NCBI GenBank assembly: GCA_015488755.1
Contig: WFNB01000104.1
Span: forward strand, 62,001 to 126,000
Source of the DNA: Gammaproteobacteria bacterium
Lineage (GTDB): Bacteria > Pseudomonadota > Gammaproteobacteria > GRL18
Reading direction: 5' to 3'
DNA length: 64,000 nucleotides
The notes beneath the pieces are model-generated. The model made no database searches and was not told the DNA's origin. It saw nothing but the letters and a program-made list of their open reading frames with translations. Made by a program: the position numbers and the translations under genes. This document shows positions 16,716-25,159 of the stretch, one piece after another; within the stretch, counting starts at the first letter, position 1, and each line of letters opens with the position of its first letter.

Positions 16716-18475
16716 GATCTCACCTCGGTGGTATTCAAAATAGACTTTATTTTATTAAACAGTTCCATAACTTTAGGTGGAAGTGCTTTACCACTCATTA
16801 CAATTTGCTCAGCAATAACTGGGGCGAATTGGGTTTTCTTCTTGGTTATTTCTGTATATAAGTTCTCATCACTGTATTGCTCAATTTCTGCTAACCTTTG
16901 AGGCTCTTTAGCTTGCTTATGTTGCTCATTATTGTAAATATCAAAAACAGCGATAGATTTTTTAATTTCATTTTGAAAGCCATCTGCTATAAGTTGTTTC
17001 TCAAAGTCATTACCAGTATCTAAAAAAACTATTAAATCAGATTCATCCTTTGGTGAATTACATTTATTAAATTGTCCTTTGACTCGATTCACCGTCAGGT
17101 CTTCTGCGTCACTCAATATCAACCACGGAATATTTAATGATTCAGCAAACCTTAAAAAAGGTAAATAACTGTTACAACTACCTACCCCCACAAAATCTAT
17201 CCCTATCTCAACCGCAGATTGTCCAAAATGATATTTGGAAAATATAGGTAAAGCCTGTTCTTCGGTTTCACCTTCAAAAAACACCATTAGCTTGGAAAAA
17301 AAGATTTCACCTCGACTACTGACCACTTGGCGCTCGATTTTTCGTTGTGCTTCATCATTTAATGTGTCAATAGCCACTTTGCCACAGCGTACCTGCTGAT
17401 CTTTGTAAAAATTACGAATTTGTCCCAGTTCTGCCGCTGCCGCAATATAAGGTGAATGAGTAGAAATAATCTTTTGCCCTGCAATACTGTTGATTTGACC
17501 ATAGAGTTGTTTTTGAGCATTGGGATGAAGATGAGCTTCGGGTTCTTCTATTGCCAGAATGGGAAAAAATACAGTTTGTTCTGTTTCGGCATTCGCTGCC
17601 AACAAACTGATAAATGACTTCAAGGTTAATAAAGAAGACCAGCTACGGGTTCCCATGCCGTGGTATTCCATAGAAAAGCTGTCCTGACTATCACCATAAT
17701 AAATTGTCAATCCCTTATTCAAATCACGGATTTTTTTAGTAAAAGGCGTAATTTCAATACCACTACTTTGATTGTCCAGAGCAGAATCCAAGCCTTTTAA
17801 GGTCTCTTTGATATTACTGAGGACATCACTGCTACTCACCGCTTTGTTATTCAACTGTTCGATTTGTTGCTCAATGGCTTTAATATCACCGGCTGAATAT
17901 TCAATTTTAGATAACATCTTGCCCAGATAAGAGCTGCGTAATTTAGTATCTTCCAATATATCGCGCTGGGCATCCATATAGAAAAAAGGTAGTTCATCAA
18001 AACGAAAAGTGGTTTTATTACCTTTATCTGCATTAAACCAATCCTTTTCGCCCGCTTTATAAGCAGGCCATTCTCTAAGAATGGTTTGTTGTACTTTATA
18101 GCTGTTTTTTATGGCATCAAAGGTGACGATGGTTCTAAGTGGTAAAAAACTTTTTATACCATCGGTGCGAATGCGGTCAGTGGTAAATAAGACCTCCCAA
18201 TCTTCAGTAAAATCATTGCTTTGTTTACCCTCAGCATCAACAGGCACAATCAATACATCAATCGTTATATGCTCGGCACAGCGGTTGTCTTTGATGAAAA
18301 AATCATCTTGGGAAATAAACTGGCGATTACCCAGTGCAATTTGCAATGCCTTGAGAAAAGAGGTTTTGCCCGTATTGTTCATGCCTGTTAGCACGGTCGT
18401 TTTCTCTAACTCCACTTCCAGATTTTCAAGACCGCGAAAGCCTGCGACACGGACTGTTTTAATTAAAATACTCAT
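16712..18475 (-). CDS. gajA: OLD-family ATPase-TOPRIM nuclease, probable Gabija GajA
   Basis: The 587-residue protein has an ABC-type ATPase split around a coiled coil: Walker A GMNNTGKT (31-38), signature-like GMGTRSWSSLL (about 273-283), Walker B LAIEEPEAHLHP (307-318) and the switch STHSPYI (338-344). A C-terminal TOPRIM nuclease follows, with E401 in FEGETEEQA and D456 in LSDAED. In Gabija, GajA is a sequence-specific nicking nuclease held inactive by ATP. Its size matches GajA. It starts inside the stop of the Fic gene (4-base overlap) and its stop overlaps the helicase start, so the three are probably translated together. Confidence 0.85.
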   Translation of the reverse strand: MSILIKTVRVAGFRGLENLEVELEKTTVLTGMNNTGKTSFLKALQIALGNRQFISQDDFFIKDNRCAEHITIDVLIVPVDAEGKQSNDFTEDWEVLFTTDRIRTDGIKSFLPLRTIVTFDAIKNSYKVQQTILREWPAYKAGEKDWFNADKGNKTTFRFDELPFFYMDAQRDILEDTKLRSSYLGKMLSKIEYSAGDIKAIEQQIEQLNNKAVSSSDVLSNIKETLKGLDSALDNQSSGIEITPFTKKIRDLNKGLTIYYGDSQDSFSMEYHGMGTRSWSSLLTLKSFISLLAANAETEQTVFFPILAIEEPEAHLHPNAQKQLYGQINSIAGQKIISTHSPYIAAAAELGQIRNFYKDQQVRCGKVAIDTLNDEAQRKIERQVVSSRGEIFFSKLMVFFEGETEEQALPIFSKYHFGQSAVEIGIDFVGVGSCNSYLPFLRFAESLNIPWLILSDAEDLTVNRVKGQFNKCNSPKDESDLIVFLDTGNDFEKQLIADGFQNEIKKSIAVFDIYNNEQHKQAKEPQRLAEIEQYSDENLYTEITKKKTQFAPVIAEQIVMSGKALPPKVMELFNKIKSILNTTEVRS

Positions 18476-19452
18476 ATCAAACTGTCCTCACTCAACATCT
18501 GCATAATCAAACGAATAATCGTTTCTTTTTGTGCAGGGTCGGATTCGGCAACCAGCAGGGTCAACGCCGCCAAGCCTGTATCATTAATCACTGGATTACC
18601 TTGCTGATTGAGTAATCGTCCATTGCGATTGAGGAAATCGACAAATAAAAATGCACCACTGCGTTTATTGCCATCAGAAAAGGGATGATTCTTTACCACA
18701 AAATAGAGTAGATGGGCGGCTTTGCTTTCAATGGTCGGATAAGCCGCTTCGCCAAAAACACTTTGATTCAAATTACCAAAAATACCTGCCAATCCATCAC
18801 TACGCGGTCTGGCGAATAAATCGGTGGCTTGATTGCGGGTGATTAAATCCTGCTTTAATGCCATTAAAGCCTGCATTGCCTCATCAGGGCTGGGTAAATC
18901 ACCGCCTGTTTGCCCTTTGGGTTCGTCCAGCAAGCCTTCATCATAGCGTTGCAGCCATAAAAAGGTTTGCGTATAACGGCTGACAATCTCGGTTAAACCC
19001 CGCCCGGCATCCAGCGTTAAATCGGGGGATTTGGCGGTTTTTTCAATCAGCTTTAAGGCTTGTTGCAAGGCTTGGGCGTTTTTCTCAAAGCGTTGTTGAT
19101 GCAGGCTGTAACCCTGAATCAGGATATTTTTTAAGTGCTGTGTAGCCCAGCGTCTAAATTGAACACCCTGTTGTGATTTAATTCGGTAACCCACAGAAAT
19201 AATGACATCTAAATCATAAAATGCGACAGGCTTATCTGAATTTGCAATATGCATTTTTTGCATATTGCTTTTTTCGTTAACCTCACCATCACTTATGGCA
19301 TTGCGAATATGGCGAGATACAACGGATTGATCCCGCCCGAATAAATCAACCATTTGGGCTTGAGATAACCACACGGTCTCTTGTTCAAAACGCACATCAA
19401 TCTGCGTTTGTCCATCATCGGTTTGGTAGATTTTGATGGGGCTATTGTCCAT
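18472..19452 (-). CDS. RhuM-Fic fusion protein
   Basis: The 326-residue protein joins an N-terminal RhuM-type domain (about 5-165: TVWLSQAQMVDLFGRDQSVV, then FYDLDVIISVGYRIKSQQG) to a C-terminal Fic/Doc domain with the active-site motif HPFSDGNKR (256-264). Fic enzymes transfer AMP or phosphate to target proteins; GNKR rather than GNGR leaves the exact reaction open. Proteins of this layout are often found inside type I restriction operons. It starts three bases after the hsdS stop and overlaps gajA, which suggests shared regulation. No separate antitoxin-like partner is visible. Confidence 0.88.
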   Translation of the reverse strand: MDNSPIKIYQTDDGQTQIDVRFEQETVWLSQAQMVDLFGRDQSVVSRHIRNAISDGEVNEKSNMQKMHIANSDKPVAFYDLDVIISVGYRIKSQQGVQFRRWATQHLKNILIQGYSLHQQRFEKNAQALQQALKLIEKTAKSPDLTLDAGRGLTEIVSRYTQTFLWLQRYDEGLLDEPKGQTGGDLPSPDEAMQALMALKQDLITRNQATDLFARPRSDGLAGIFGNLNQSVFGEAAYPTIESKAAHLLYFVVKNHPFSDGNKRSGAFLFVDFLNRNGRLLNQQGNPVINDTGLAALTLLVAESDPAQKETIIRLIMQMLSEDSLI

Positions 19453-19455
19453 ATT

Positions 19456-20658
19456 TTATGTCTCCTTGTCATATTCTACCCGAACTTCACCGCTCATCAG
19501 TTTGGGCAGGAGGGTATCGCGGAGGGATTGTAGGGTGTGGATTTGGGTTTGGTTATAAAAAATCTTGTCAAAAAGCGTTTTTACCTCACTATTGAATAAA
19601 TCAATTTTAGCATTCTTTGGCAAAGTGAATTTTATATTTCGTAGGCTACCAAGTGAAATATATTGCTGAGTGCTTCCGCTTTTACTTTCAAAAATAAACT
19701 CCCTACCCAAAGAACTTCTTAACCAAAGATAAGTAAAGTAAACCCATGTTATATTTTGCGATGTTTTAAACAAACCAACATTTTTTATTGCATAGTCTAT
19801 ATTTGAGTTGGATTCAATATATACAAGCCCGATTGTTCCAATCATTGAAAATAATATATCAAATTGATTCACAACACTCCTTTGGTTTACTTTTATGACG
19901 TCTTCTTCAGAAATCAGATAGGCACTATCAAAGTCTAAGTTATGGTTTTTTATATGTTTCGATGTAATTAATGGCTTGCCAAATGGTTTTTGCTTGGGAG
20001 AGTCATGCGTTCCATCTCTAATCTCAAATAAATCTGTTATTAAAACTTCCCCCCAATCCTCCCCCGCCTCTTCCACAAACCACTGCCGAAACAGGGTTTG
20101 TGCCATTTGTTCAAGGGTTTTGTTCTGGCGGTGGAGCAGGTCGATTTTATCATCCAGCGAGCTTAATACTTCGGCAATGGCTTTTTGTTCGAGGAGGGGT
20201 GGGAGGGAAATATCATAACTTAGCAATACATTAATTTGCATATTAGGCTGAGAAGATGTACCGCCTGAAATAGATTCTATAAAACCTCTAAAGTTACCTG
20301 TTTGAAAATGATAATAAAGAAATTTAGATATACAAGCATTTGAATTAGTTCTAATTCTAATTAAGCCATTATTAAAAACGGACTTTAGGTCTGAGTAGAT
20401 AAAGCTATTTACACCAACTGTTGCCCCAGTTCTAGCTATAATTATGTCATTTCTTTTTAACTGAAACTTTTTATAGTTTTTTTCTTCAACATTTGTAAAC
20501 CCCCAATTTTCATACGCCTTATTCTGAGATACATCCTGTATTCTCATGCATTTAATACCAGTATTATTTTCTACTATTGGAGCACGTTTTATAGCATCTA
20601 ATCCTGTATTAGCAGAAGCCACTATTTCATTGATCTCAACCTCACGCCACTCACTCAT
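19456..20658 (-). CDS. hsdS: Type I restriction-modification specificity subunit S
   Basis: The 400-residue subunit has two target-recognition domains (about 5-165 and 205-370), each followed by a conserved helical spacer. The central spacer reads LEQKAIAEVLSSLDDKIDLL and the final one ends in LQSLRDTLLPKLMSGEVRVE. The two recognition domains set a bipartite target that cannot be predicted by eye. I chose ATG 20658 (MSEWREVEINEIV), which has GGAGG six bases upstream, over an upstream frame extension. It sits between the DUF1016 and Fic genes, away from hsdM, which is less usual. Confidence 0.93.
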   Translation of the reverse strand: MSEWREVEINEIVASANTGLDAIKRAPIVENNTGIKCMRIQDVSQNKAYENWGFTNVEEKNYKKFQLKRNDIIIARTGATVGVNSFIYSDLKSVFNNGLIRIRTNSNACISKFLYYHFQTGNFRGFIESISGGTSSQPNMQINVLLSYDISLPPLLEQKAIAEVLSSLDDKIDLLHRQNKTLEQMAQTLFRQWFVEEAGEDWGEVLITDLFEIRDGTHDSPKQKPFGKPLITSKHIKNHNLDFDSAYLISEEDVIKVNQRSVVNQFDILFSMIGTIGLVYIESNSNIDYAIKNVGLFKTSQNITWVYFTYLWLRSSLGREFIFESKSGSTQQYISLGSLRNIKFTLPKNAKIDLFNSEVKTLFDKIFYNQTQIHTLQSLRDTLLPKLMSGEVRVEYDKET

Positions 20659-20673
20659 CCCCAACCTCCATTT

Positions 20674-20748
20674 GTACGGGCAATCTCTTGTGATTGTCAT
20701 TGCTGTCAATGACTGTGAATATTGGGCGAACACAAGGTTCGCCCCTAC
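20674..20748. repeat. Paired inverted GGGCGA-type palindromic repeats
   Basis: The gap between DUF1016 and hsdS holds two related repeat units in opposite orientation. The unit at 20720-20748 contains a perfect hairpin (GGGCGAAC/GTTCGCCC), and a degenerate unit begins at GTACGGGC (20674). A further perfect hairpin, GTCATTG/CAATGAC, lies between them. The arrangement resembles BIME/REP-type elements. A near-identical unit is present inside hsdR at 13926-13955. Confidence 0.6.
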
Positions 20749-20753
20749 GGGTT

Positions 20754-21809
20754 TTATTCATCCCCAAGCCCTCCAATTTCCGCTTCTATTGCTTCAATAC
20801 TCGGCAAGCTGGATTGATAATCTTTGGGCAACTGCCGGGTGAGTTGATATTCACTGACGCCCATTGCTTGCCCTGTTTCCTTGAGTGCGTATTCCACGAT
20901 GGTTTTGTTTTTTGATTGGCAAATCAGCAAGCCGATGGTGGCGTTGTCCTGCTCGTTTGCCAGTATGTCGTCCACCGCAGAGATATAAAAATTGAGTTGC
21001 CCGACATGTTCTGGCTTAAACTCGGTGGTTTTGAGTTCTATCACCACATAGCAACGCAGTTTGATATGATAAAAAAGCAGGTCGATATAAAAATCCTTAT
21101 CAGCCACCGTCAATTTGTATTGCTTGCCGACAAAGGCAAAGCCAGCCCCTAATTCCAGTAAGAACTGACTGATATTTTCAGTTAATGCGGCTTCCAGTTC
21201 TTTTTCATTGTGCTTTTCGGTGAGGTTAAGAAAATCAAAACAGTAGGGGTCTTTCAATGTTTGTTGAGCAAGATCGGATTGCGGACTTGGCAGATGGTTA
21301 TCAAAATTGCTCAGGGCTTTGCCCTGACGTTGGTACAATCCCAACTCAATTTGATGGGTCAAAACGGCTCTTGACCAGTTGTTTTCAATGGTTTTTTGCA
21401 CATAAAACAAAGCTTCCTCGCTTGAGTTTGCTTTACTGATAATCAGCAGGTTCTGCCCCCAGGGGATTTGGAAAATGGGTGCTTGGTCTATTTGTGCAAC
21501 AAGTTGTTGCACAATTGCTGGCTCCTGATGCCAGTAGAGGTACCATTGCCTCATCATATGGATATTACGGCTGGAAAAGCCCTTCATGTCAGGAAATTCA
21601 GTCTGCAAATCCCTGCTGATTTGTTTGATCAGGCCCTCACCCCATTGTGCTTTGGCTTGCTTTTCAACGATCTGTTCACCCAGTTGCCAATAGAGCTGTA
21701 ACAGTTCACAGTTGACAGACACAGCCGCTTTGATTTGGGCGGATTGGATTTGAGATTTAAGCTGCGTAATGAATTGTTTGTATTCATTGTCTTGTCGTAT
21801 CTCACTCAC
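20754..21809 (-). CDS. DUF1016 (YhcG-like) PD-(D/E)XK nuclease-domain protein
   Basis: The 351-residue protein has the DUF1016 N-terminal domain (about 10-150: VNCELLQLYWQLGEQIVEKQ; FPDMKGFSSRNIHMMRQWY) and a C-terminal PD-(D/E)XK nuclease domain (about 190-335) with DFYIDLLFYH and VVIELKTTEFKPEHVGQLNF. Such proteins are common in defence and mobile regions, frequently in type I restriction operons, and are predicted nucleases of unclear target. I place the start at GTG 21809 because its ribosome site copies that of hsdS. The gene overlaps the end of the KilA-N gene by eight bases. Confidence 0.87.
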   Translation of the reverse strand: MSEIRQDNEYKQFITQLKSQIQSAQIKAAVSVNCELLQLYWQLGEQIVEKQAKAQWGEGLIKQISRDLQTEFPDMKGFSSRNIHMMRQWYLYWHQEPAIVQQLVAQIDQAPIFQIPWGQNLLIISKANSSEEALFYVQKTIENNWSRAVLTHQIELGLYQRQGKALSNFDNHLPSPQSDLAQQTLKDPYCFDFLNLTEKHNEKELEAALTENISQFLLELGAGFAFVGKQYKLTVADKDFYIDLLFYHIKLRCYVVIELKTTEFKPEHVGQLNFYISAVDDILANEQDNATIGLLICQSKNKTIVEYALKETGQAMGVSEYQLTRQLPKDYQSSLPSIEAIEAEIGGLGDE

Positions 21810-22635
21810 CCCCAACCTCCAGCTTTTTCATTCCACCATCATCCAGCAATATCCGCATCTGCTGGATGGCTATCTGGTTGAGTTTTTCCAATCGCTGGCT
21901 TTGCTCATTGCCTTCATTGATAAAAACCGCATTGAGATTTTCCAGATTAGCGAGGCAGACCAGTTGGCTGACATTGGTGTAATCGCGGATATTGCCGTCT
22001 TTGTCGGGGTTTTCGTCCCGCCATTGTTTCGCTGTTTTGCCAAACAGTGCCATATTGAGCACATCGGCTTCTGAGGCATAAACATGGCTGATCTGTTGTT
22101 TGCTCAAGCTTTGTGGTAACAGGTTTTCCTTGATAGCATCGGTATGGATGCGATAGTTGATTTTGGTAAGCTGGCGTTTGATATTCCATTCGAGCTTGCC
22201 CAGTTCATTTTCTTTAAGTCGTTGAAATTCTTTAATCAGATACAGTTTGAATTCAGCTGATATCCATGAGGCAAACTCGAAGGCAATATCTTTATGGGCA
22301 TAAGTGCCACCATAGCGTCCCGCTTTAGAGATAATGCCAATGGCACAAGTGAGCTTGTGCCACTTAGTTGGGGTCATAACAAAAGCGTTGCTACCCGCTT
22401 CATTTTTAACCGCCTCGAATTTGACACGGTTAAAATCAGGATTATTCAACTGTTCCCATATACCAAGAAATTCAATGGTGAAATGCGTTCGCATCCAGTT
22501 CTGAATAATAAACCTTGGGTCATCAGGGTTCTTATGCTTGGCAATATCCGTTAGAGAAATATAGTCTTCTTCCCGAATTCTTTGCACCCGTACAGATTCT
22601 TTTAGAACTTCAATAACTTGATTCTTTCTAGCCAT
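21802..22635 (-). CDS. KilA-N domain protein
   Basis: The 277-residue protein has a KilA-N DNA-binding domain at about residues 20-125 ([40 protein letters not shown]), followed by a charged helical region. KilA-N proteins are typical of phages and mobile elements and are also found inside type I restriction operons. Its function here may be regulatory. It starts inside the hsdM stop (8-base overlap) and is therefore probably translated with it. Confidence 0.88.
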   Translation of the reverse strand: MARKNQVIEVLKESVRVQRIREEDYISLTDIAKHKNPDDPRFIIQNWMRTHFTIEFLGIWEQLNNPDFNRVKFEAVKNEAGSNAFVMTPTKWHKLTCAIGIISKAGRYGGTYAHKDIAFEFASWISAEFKLYLIKEFQRLKENELGKLEWNIKRQLTKINYRIHTDAIKENLLPQSLSKQQISHVYASEADVLNMALFGKTAKQWRDENPDKDGNIRDYTNVSQLVCLANLENLNAVFINEGNEQSQRLEKLNQIAIQQMRILLDDGGMKKLEVGGE

Positions 22636-24190
22636 CTATTTTCACCTTTGCCAGATTCTCCAGTATCCGCTGGTTAAGTTCGGCTTCTTCTTTTAACTGG
22701 CTTTCAAATTCGGCTTTGAGGCTGTTAAAGCGTTCGGCAAAGTCAAAATCATCCTCTTCCTCTGCCAGCCCGACATAGCGCCCTGGTGTGAGCACATAAT
22801 CCAGTTCTTTTACCCGCTCAATGGGTGCGGCGTTACAAAAGCCTTTGATATCCTCATAGTCCCCATTTGGATTTCTCCAGTTGTGGTAGGTGTCGGCAAT
22901 GGTTTGTATATCGTCTGCGGAGAGTTCACGGGTACGACGGTTAATCAGATGCCCCATATTGCGGGCATCAATAAACAGAATTTCATTGGTGCGATTGCGC
23001 AGCCTTGAGCCATTGGAAAGAGTACCATTGGCACGGTTACGGCTCATAAACCACAGGCTGGCAGGTATCTGGGTATTGAGAAACAGCTTGGCAGGCAGGT
23101 TGACAATGCAATCTATCAACCCTGCTTCGACTAGGGCTTTTCTAATCTCGCCTTCGCCCGATGTTTTGGAAGTAAGTGCCCCTTTTGCCAGTACAAAACC
23201 TGCCAGTCCACTGGGGGTGAGGTGATAGATAAAGTGCTGTATCCACGCATAGTTGGCATTGCCCGTAGGTGGTGTGCCATATTGCCAGCGTCCATCCTTG
23301 CGCAGCAGATCGCCGCTCCAGTCGCTGACATTAAAGGGTGGATTGGCGATGATGTAATCGGCTTTTAAGTCTTTGTGGGCATCGTTTAAAAACGAGCCTT
23401 CGTTGTTCCATTTGACCTGTGAACTGTCAATACCACGAATGGCAAGGTTCATTTTTGCCAGTCGCCAGGTGGTCTGATTGCTCTCTTGCCCATAAATGGA
23501 GATATCGTTGATTTTGCCCTGATGTTCGGTGACAAATTTTTCCGATTGCACAAACATACCACCCGAACCACAGCAAGGGTCAAGCACCCGTCCCTTGTAG
23601 GGTTCGAGCATTTCTACCAGTAATTCAACCACGCTTCTTGGGGTGTAGAATTGGCCACCTTTTTTACCTTCTGCTAGGGCAAATTCACCAAGGAAGTACT
23701 CAAACACATGCCCCAACACATCCGCACTGCGGGACTTGGCATCTCCCAAAGCAATATTGCTGATGAGATCAATCAGTTCGCCCAAGCTGGTTGGGTCGAG
23801 GTTTTGCCGAGCATAGACTTTAGGCAATACACCTTTTAATGAGGTGTTTTCCTTTTCAATCGCATCCATCGCCTCATCAACGGTTTTGCCAATCGTCGGT
23901 TGTTTGGCATGGGCTTGCAGATGCGACCAACGGGCATCGGCAGGGACAAAAAAGACATTTTCAGCCTTGTATTCGTCCTTGTCTTCAGGGTCGGCTCCGG
24001 CATACTCGCCTTCACCGGCTTTTAGTTTGTCGTATAGCTCCTCAAAGGCATCAGAAATGTATTTGAGAAAAATCAAACCTAAAACTACATGCTTGTATTC
24101 AGCGGCATCAATGTTTTTTCTGAGCTTGTCAGCCGATTTCCAAAGCTGTTTTTCCAGTGATTCTTCTTGAATTTCTTTCTGCTTTGCCAT
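22628..24190 (-). CDS. hsdM: Type I restriction-modification DNA methyltransferase subunit M
   Basis: The 520-residue N6-adenine methyltransferase has the HsdM N-terminal helical domain (about 8-150), the [11 protein letters not shown] segment (178-188), the S-adenosylmethionine motif DPCCGSGG (204-211) and the catalytic NPPF (283-286). With HsdS it modifies host DNA, and with HsdR it forms the restriction complex. A GGAG ribosome site lies upstream. It is the first gene of the island operon. Only about 50 bases of island DNA precede it, so it may depend on transcription from the purine-salvage operon upstream. Confidence 0.96.
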   Translation of the reverse strand: MAKQKEIQEESLEKQLWKSADKLRKNIDAAEYKHVVLGLIFLKYISDAFEELYDKLKAGEGEYAGADPEDKDEYKAENVFFVPADARWSHLQAHAKQPTIGKTVDEAMDAIEKENTSLKGVLPKVYARQNLDPTSLGELIDLISNIALGDAKSRSADVLGHVFEYFLGEFALAEGKKGGQFYTPRSVVELLVEMLEPYKGRVLDPCCGSGGMFVQSEKFVTEHQGKINDISIYGQESNQTTWRLAKMNLAIRGIDSSQVKWNNEGSFLNDAHKDLKADYIIANPPFNVSDWSGDLLRKDGRWQYGTPPTGNANYAWIQHFIYHLTPSGLAGFVLAKGALTSKTSGEGEIRKALVEAGLIDCIVNLPAKLFLNTQIPASLWFMSRNRANGTLSNGSRLRNRTNEILFIDARNMGHLINRRTRELSADDIQTIADTYHNWRNPNGDYEDIKGFCNAAPIERVKELDYVLTPGRYVGLAEEEDDFDFAERFNSLKAEFESQLKEEAELNQRILENLAKVKIDG

Positions 24191-24213
24191 TGTATCTCCG
24201 TTTGTTTAATTCA

Positions 24214-24354
24214 TTACTGGCGGGTGGTTGTTTTGGGGCTAACAATGTCATATCCAGAATGGGCAATACAAATAAGTTCTTCTTCTGTTGGTTGGCCACT
24301 TGTTGCTAGTTTGTTGGTTAAATATTGGTAGTTATAAATTGTCTCAATAGTCAT
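24214..24354 (-). pseudogene. Tyrosine-phosphatase gene, 5' fragment (split by the defence island)
   Basis: From ATG 24354 the minus strand encodes 46 residues. The first 38, including KLATSGQPTEEELICIAHSG and YDIV, match the N-terminus of small tyrosine phosphatases, which continues in this family as INLGL. At 24241 the homology stops and eight unrelated residues lead to a TAA. The rest of the gene, starting LGLADTD, is at 11467 and below. The fragment begins 25 bases after the phosphorylase stop, so the phosphatase was probably the last gene of the purine-salvage operon. Confidence 0.85.
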
Positions 24355-24379
24355 AGCATCAAATAATATAGACAAATAG

Positions 24380-25159
24380 TTAGCCTAATAAATTTTCCAG
24401 TAATTGCAGTACATGTGCCATACCATTTTTAATATTTTCTTCAATAATTTCCATGCTAATTAAGTCATCGCTCAAACCTGCTGCCCAGTTGGCATTCACA
24501 CAAATAGAGGCATAGTCCAAGCCCAATTCTCGTGCTAAGGCGGCTTCTGGCATACCGGTCATACCGACAATATCACAGCCATCATTTTTTAAGCGTTGAA
24601 TTTCTGCAGCAGTTTCTAGCCTTGGGCCTTCCGTTGCCCCATAGGTTGCCCCCTGAATGATAGCAATGTTTGCTTGTTTGGCTGTCTCAATAATACTCTG
24701 GCTAAGCTCTGCATTATAAGGATAAGAAAAATCAATATGAGTTACATGAGTCAAATTGTCTTCATAAAAGGTATTGATCCGTTTCGCGGTATAATCAATA
24801 ATTTGATCAGGTACAACCAAACTACCCGGCCTCATATCATGACGAATACCACCGACGGCATTCACCGCAATAATACTGGTGACACCCACTTTTTTTAAGG
24901 CAAATAAATTAGCTCGATAATTCACCCTATGAGGAGGAATATTATGCGCATGACCATGGCGTGCTAAAAAAACAAGTTCATTATTCTCCGAATTCTTAGC
25001 ACCCTCTGTTTCAAGGCGATTTATAACGCCATAAATAAGCGGTGATGATGGTTCACCATAAGGCGTCATAACAATTTCACGGCGAATAATATCAATATTG
25101 GCTAATGAGGTAAGTCCTGTACCACCAATAATGGCTATTTTTTGTTTTAATGTATTCAT
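24380..25159 (-). CDS. S-methyl-5'-thioinosine phosphorylase-like enzyme
   Basis: The 259-residue protein is a PNP/MTAP-family nucleoside phosphorylase: IAIIGGTGL at residues 8-16, the phosphate- and ribose-binding RHGHAHNIPPHRVNYRANLF, and the purine-site region IVGMTGMPEAALARELGLDY. Its short length and neighbour point to the 5'-methylthioinosine/purine type described in Pseudomonas rather than human-type MTAP. It would release hypoxanthine from methylthioinosine, to be reused by the adjacent phosphoribosyltransferase. The two genes abut with no spacing. Confidence 0.88.
   Translation of the reverse strand: MNTLKQKIAIIGGTGLTSLANIDIIRREIVMTPYGEPSSPLIYGVINRLETEGAKNSENNELVFLARHGHAHNIPPHRVNYRANLFALKKVGVTSIIAVNAVGGIRHDMRPGSLVVPDQIIDYTAKRINTFYEDNLTHVTHIDFSYPYNAELSQSIIETAKQANIAIIQGATYGATEGPRLETAAEIQRLKNDGCDIVGMTGMPEAALARELGLDYASICVNANWAAGLSDDLISMEIIEENIKNGMAHVLQLLENLLG

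Larger units (their letters stand above)
20650..21821. repeat. Pair of 21-base direct repeats bracketing the DUF1016 gene
   Basis: Positions 20650-20670 and 21801-21821 are identical at 20 of 21 bases. On the minus strand both contain GGAGGTTGGGG followed by the start codon and GAGTGAG. One copy is the ribosome site and start of hsdS; the other is that of the DUF1016 gene and also forms the end of the KilA-N gene. This is what would be left if DUF1016 had been added between KilA-N and hsdS with duplication of the junction. Confidence 0.7.
11468..24240 (-). other. Defence island inserted into a phosphatase gene
   Basis: This 12.8-kb block is bounded on each side by one half of the same phosphatase gene. 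It carries one minus-strand operon: hsdM, KilA-N protein, DUF1016 nuclease, hsdS, RhuM-Fic protein, GajA-like, GajB-like and hsdR, most of them overlapping by 4-8 bases. No integrase, transposase or tRNA target is present, and I see no target-site duplication; about one or two codons of the phosphatase are lost at the junction. Insertion by recombination of a block already assembled elsewhere fits best. hsdM, DUF1016 and hsdR look richer in G+C than the Gabija genes and the flanks. Confidence 0.85.

Noticed and set aside
18472-19452. Fic gene considered as a Phd-Doc toxin-antitoxin pair
   Set aside because: No small antitoxin gene precedes it and the protein carries its own N-terminal RhuM domain.
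11468-24240. Island considered as a prophage or integrative element
   Set aside because: There is no integrase, transposase, structural gene or tRNA target, and no target duplication is visible at the phosphatase junctions.
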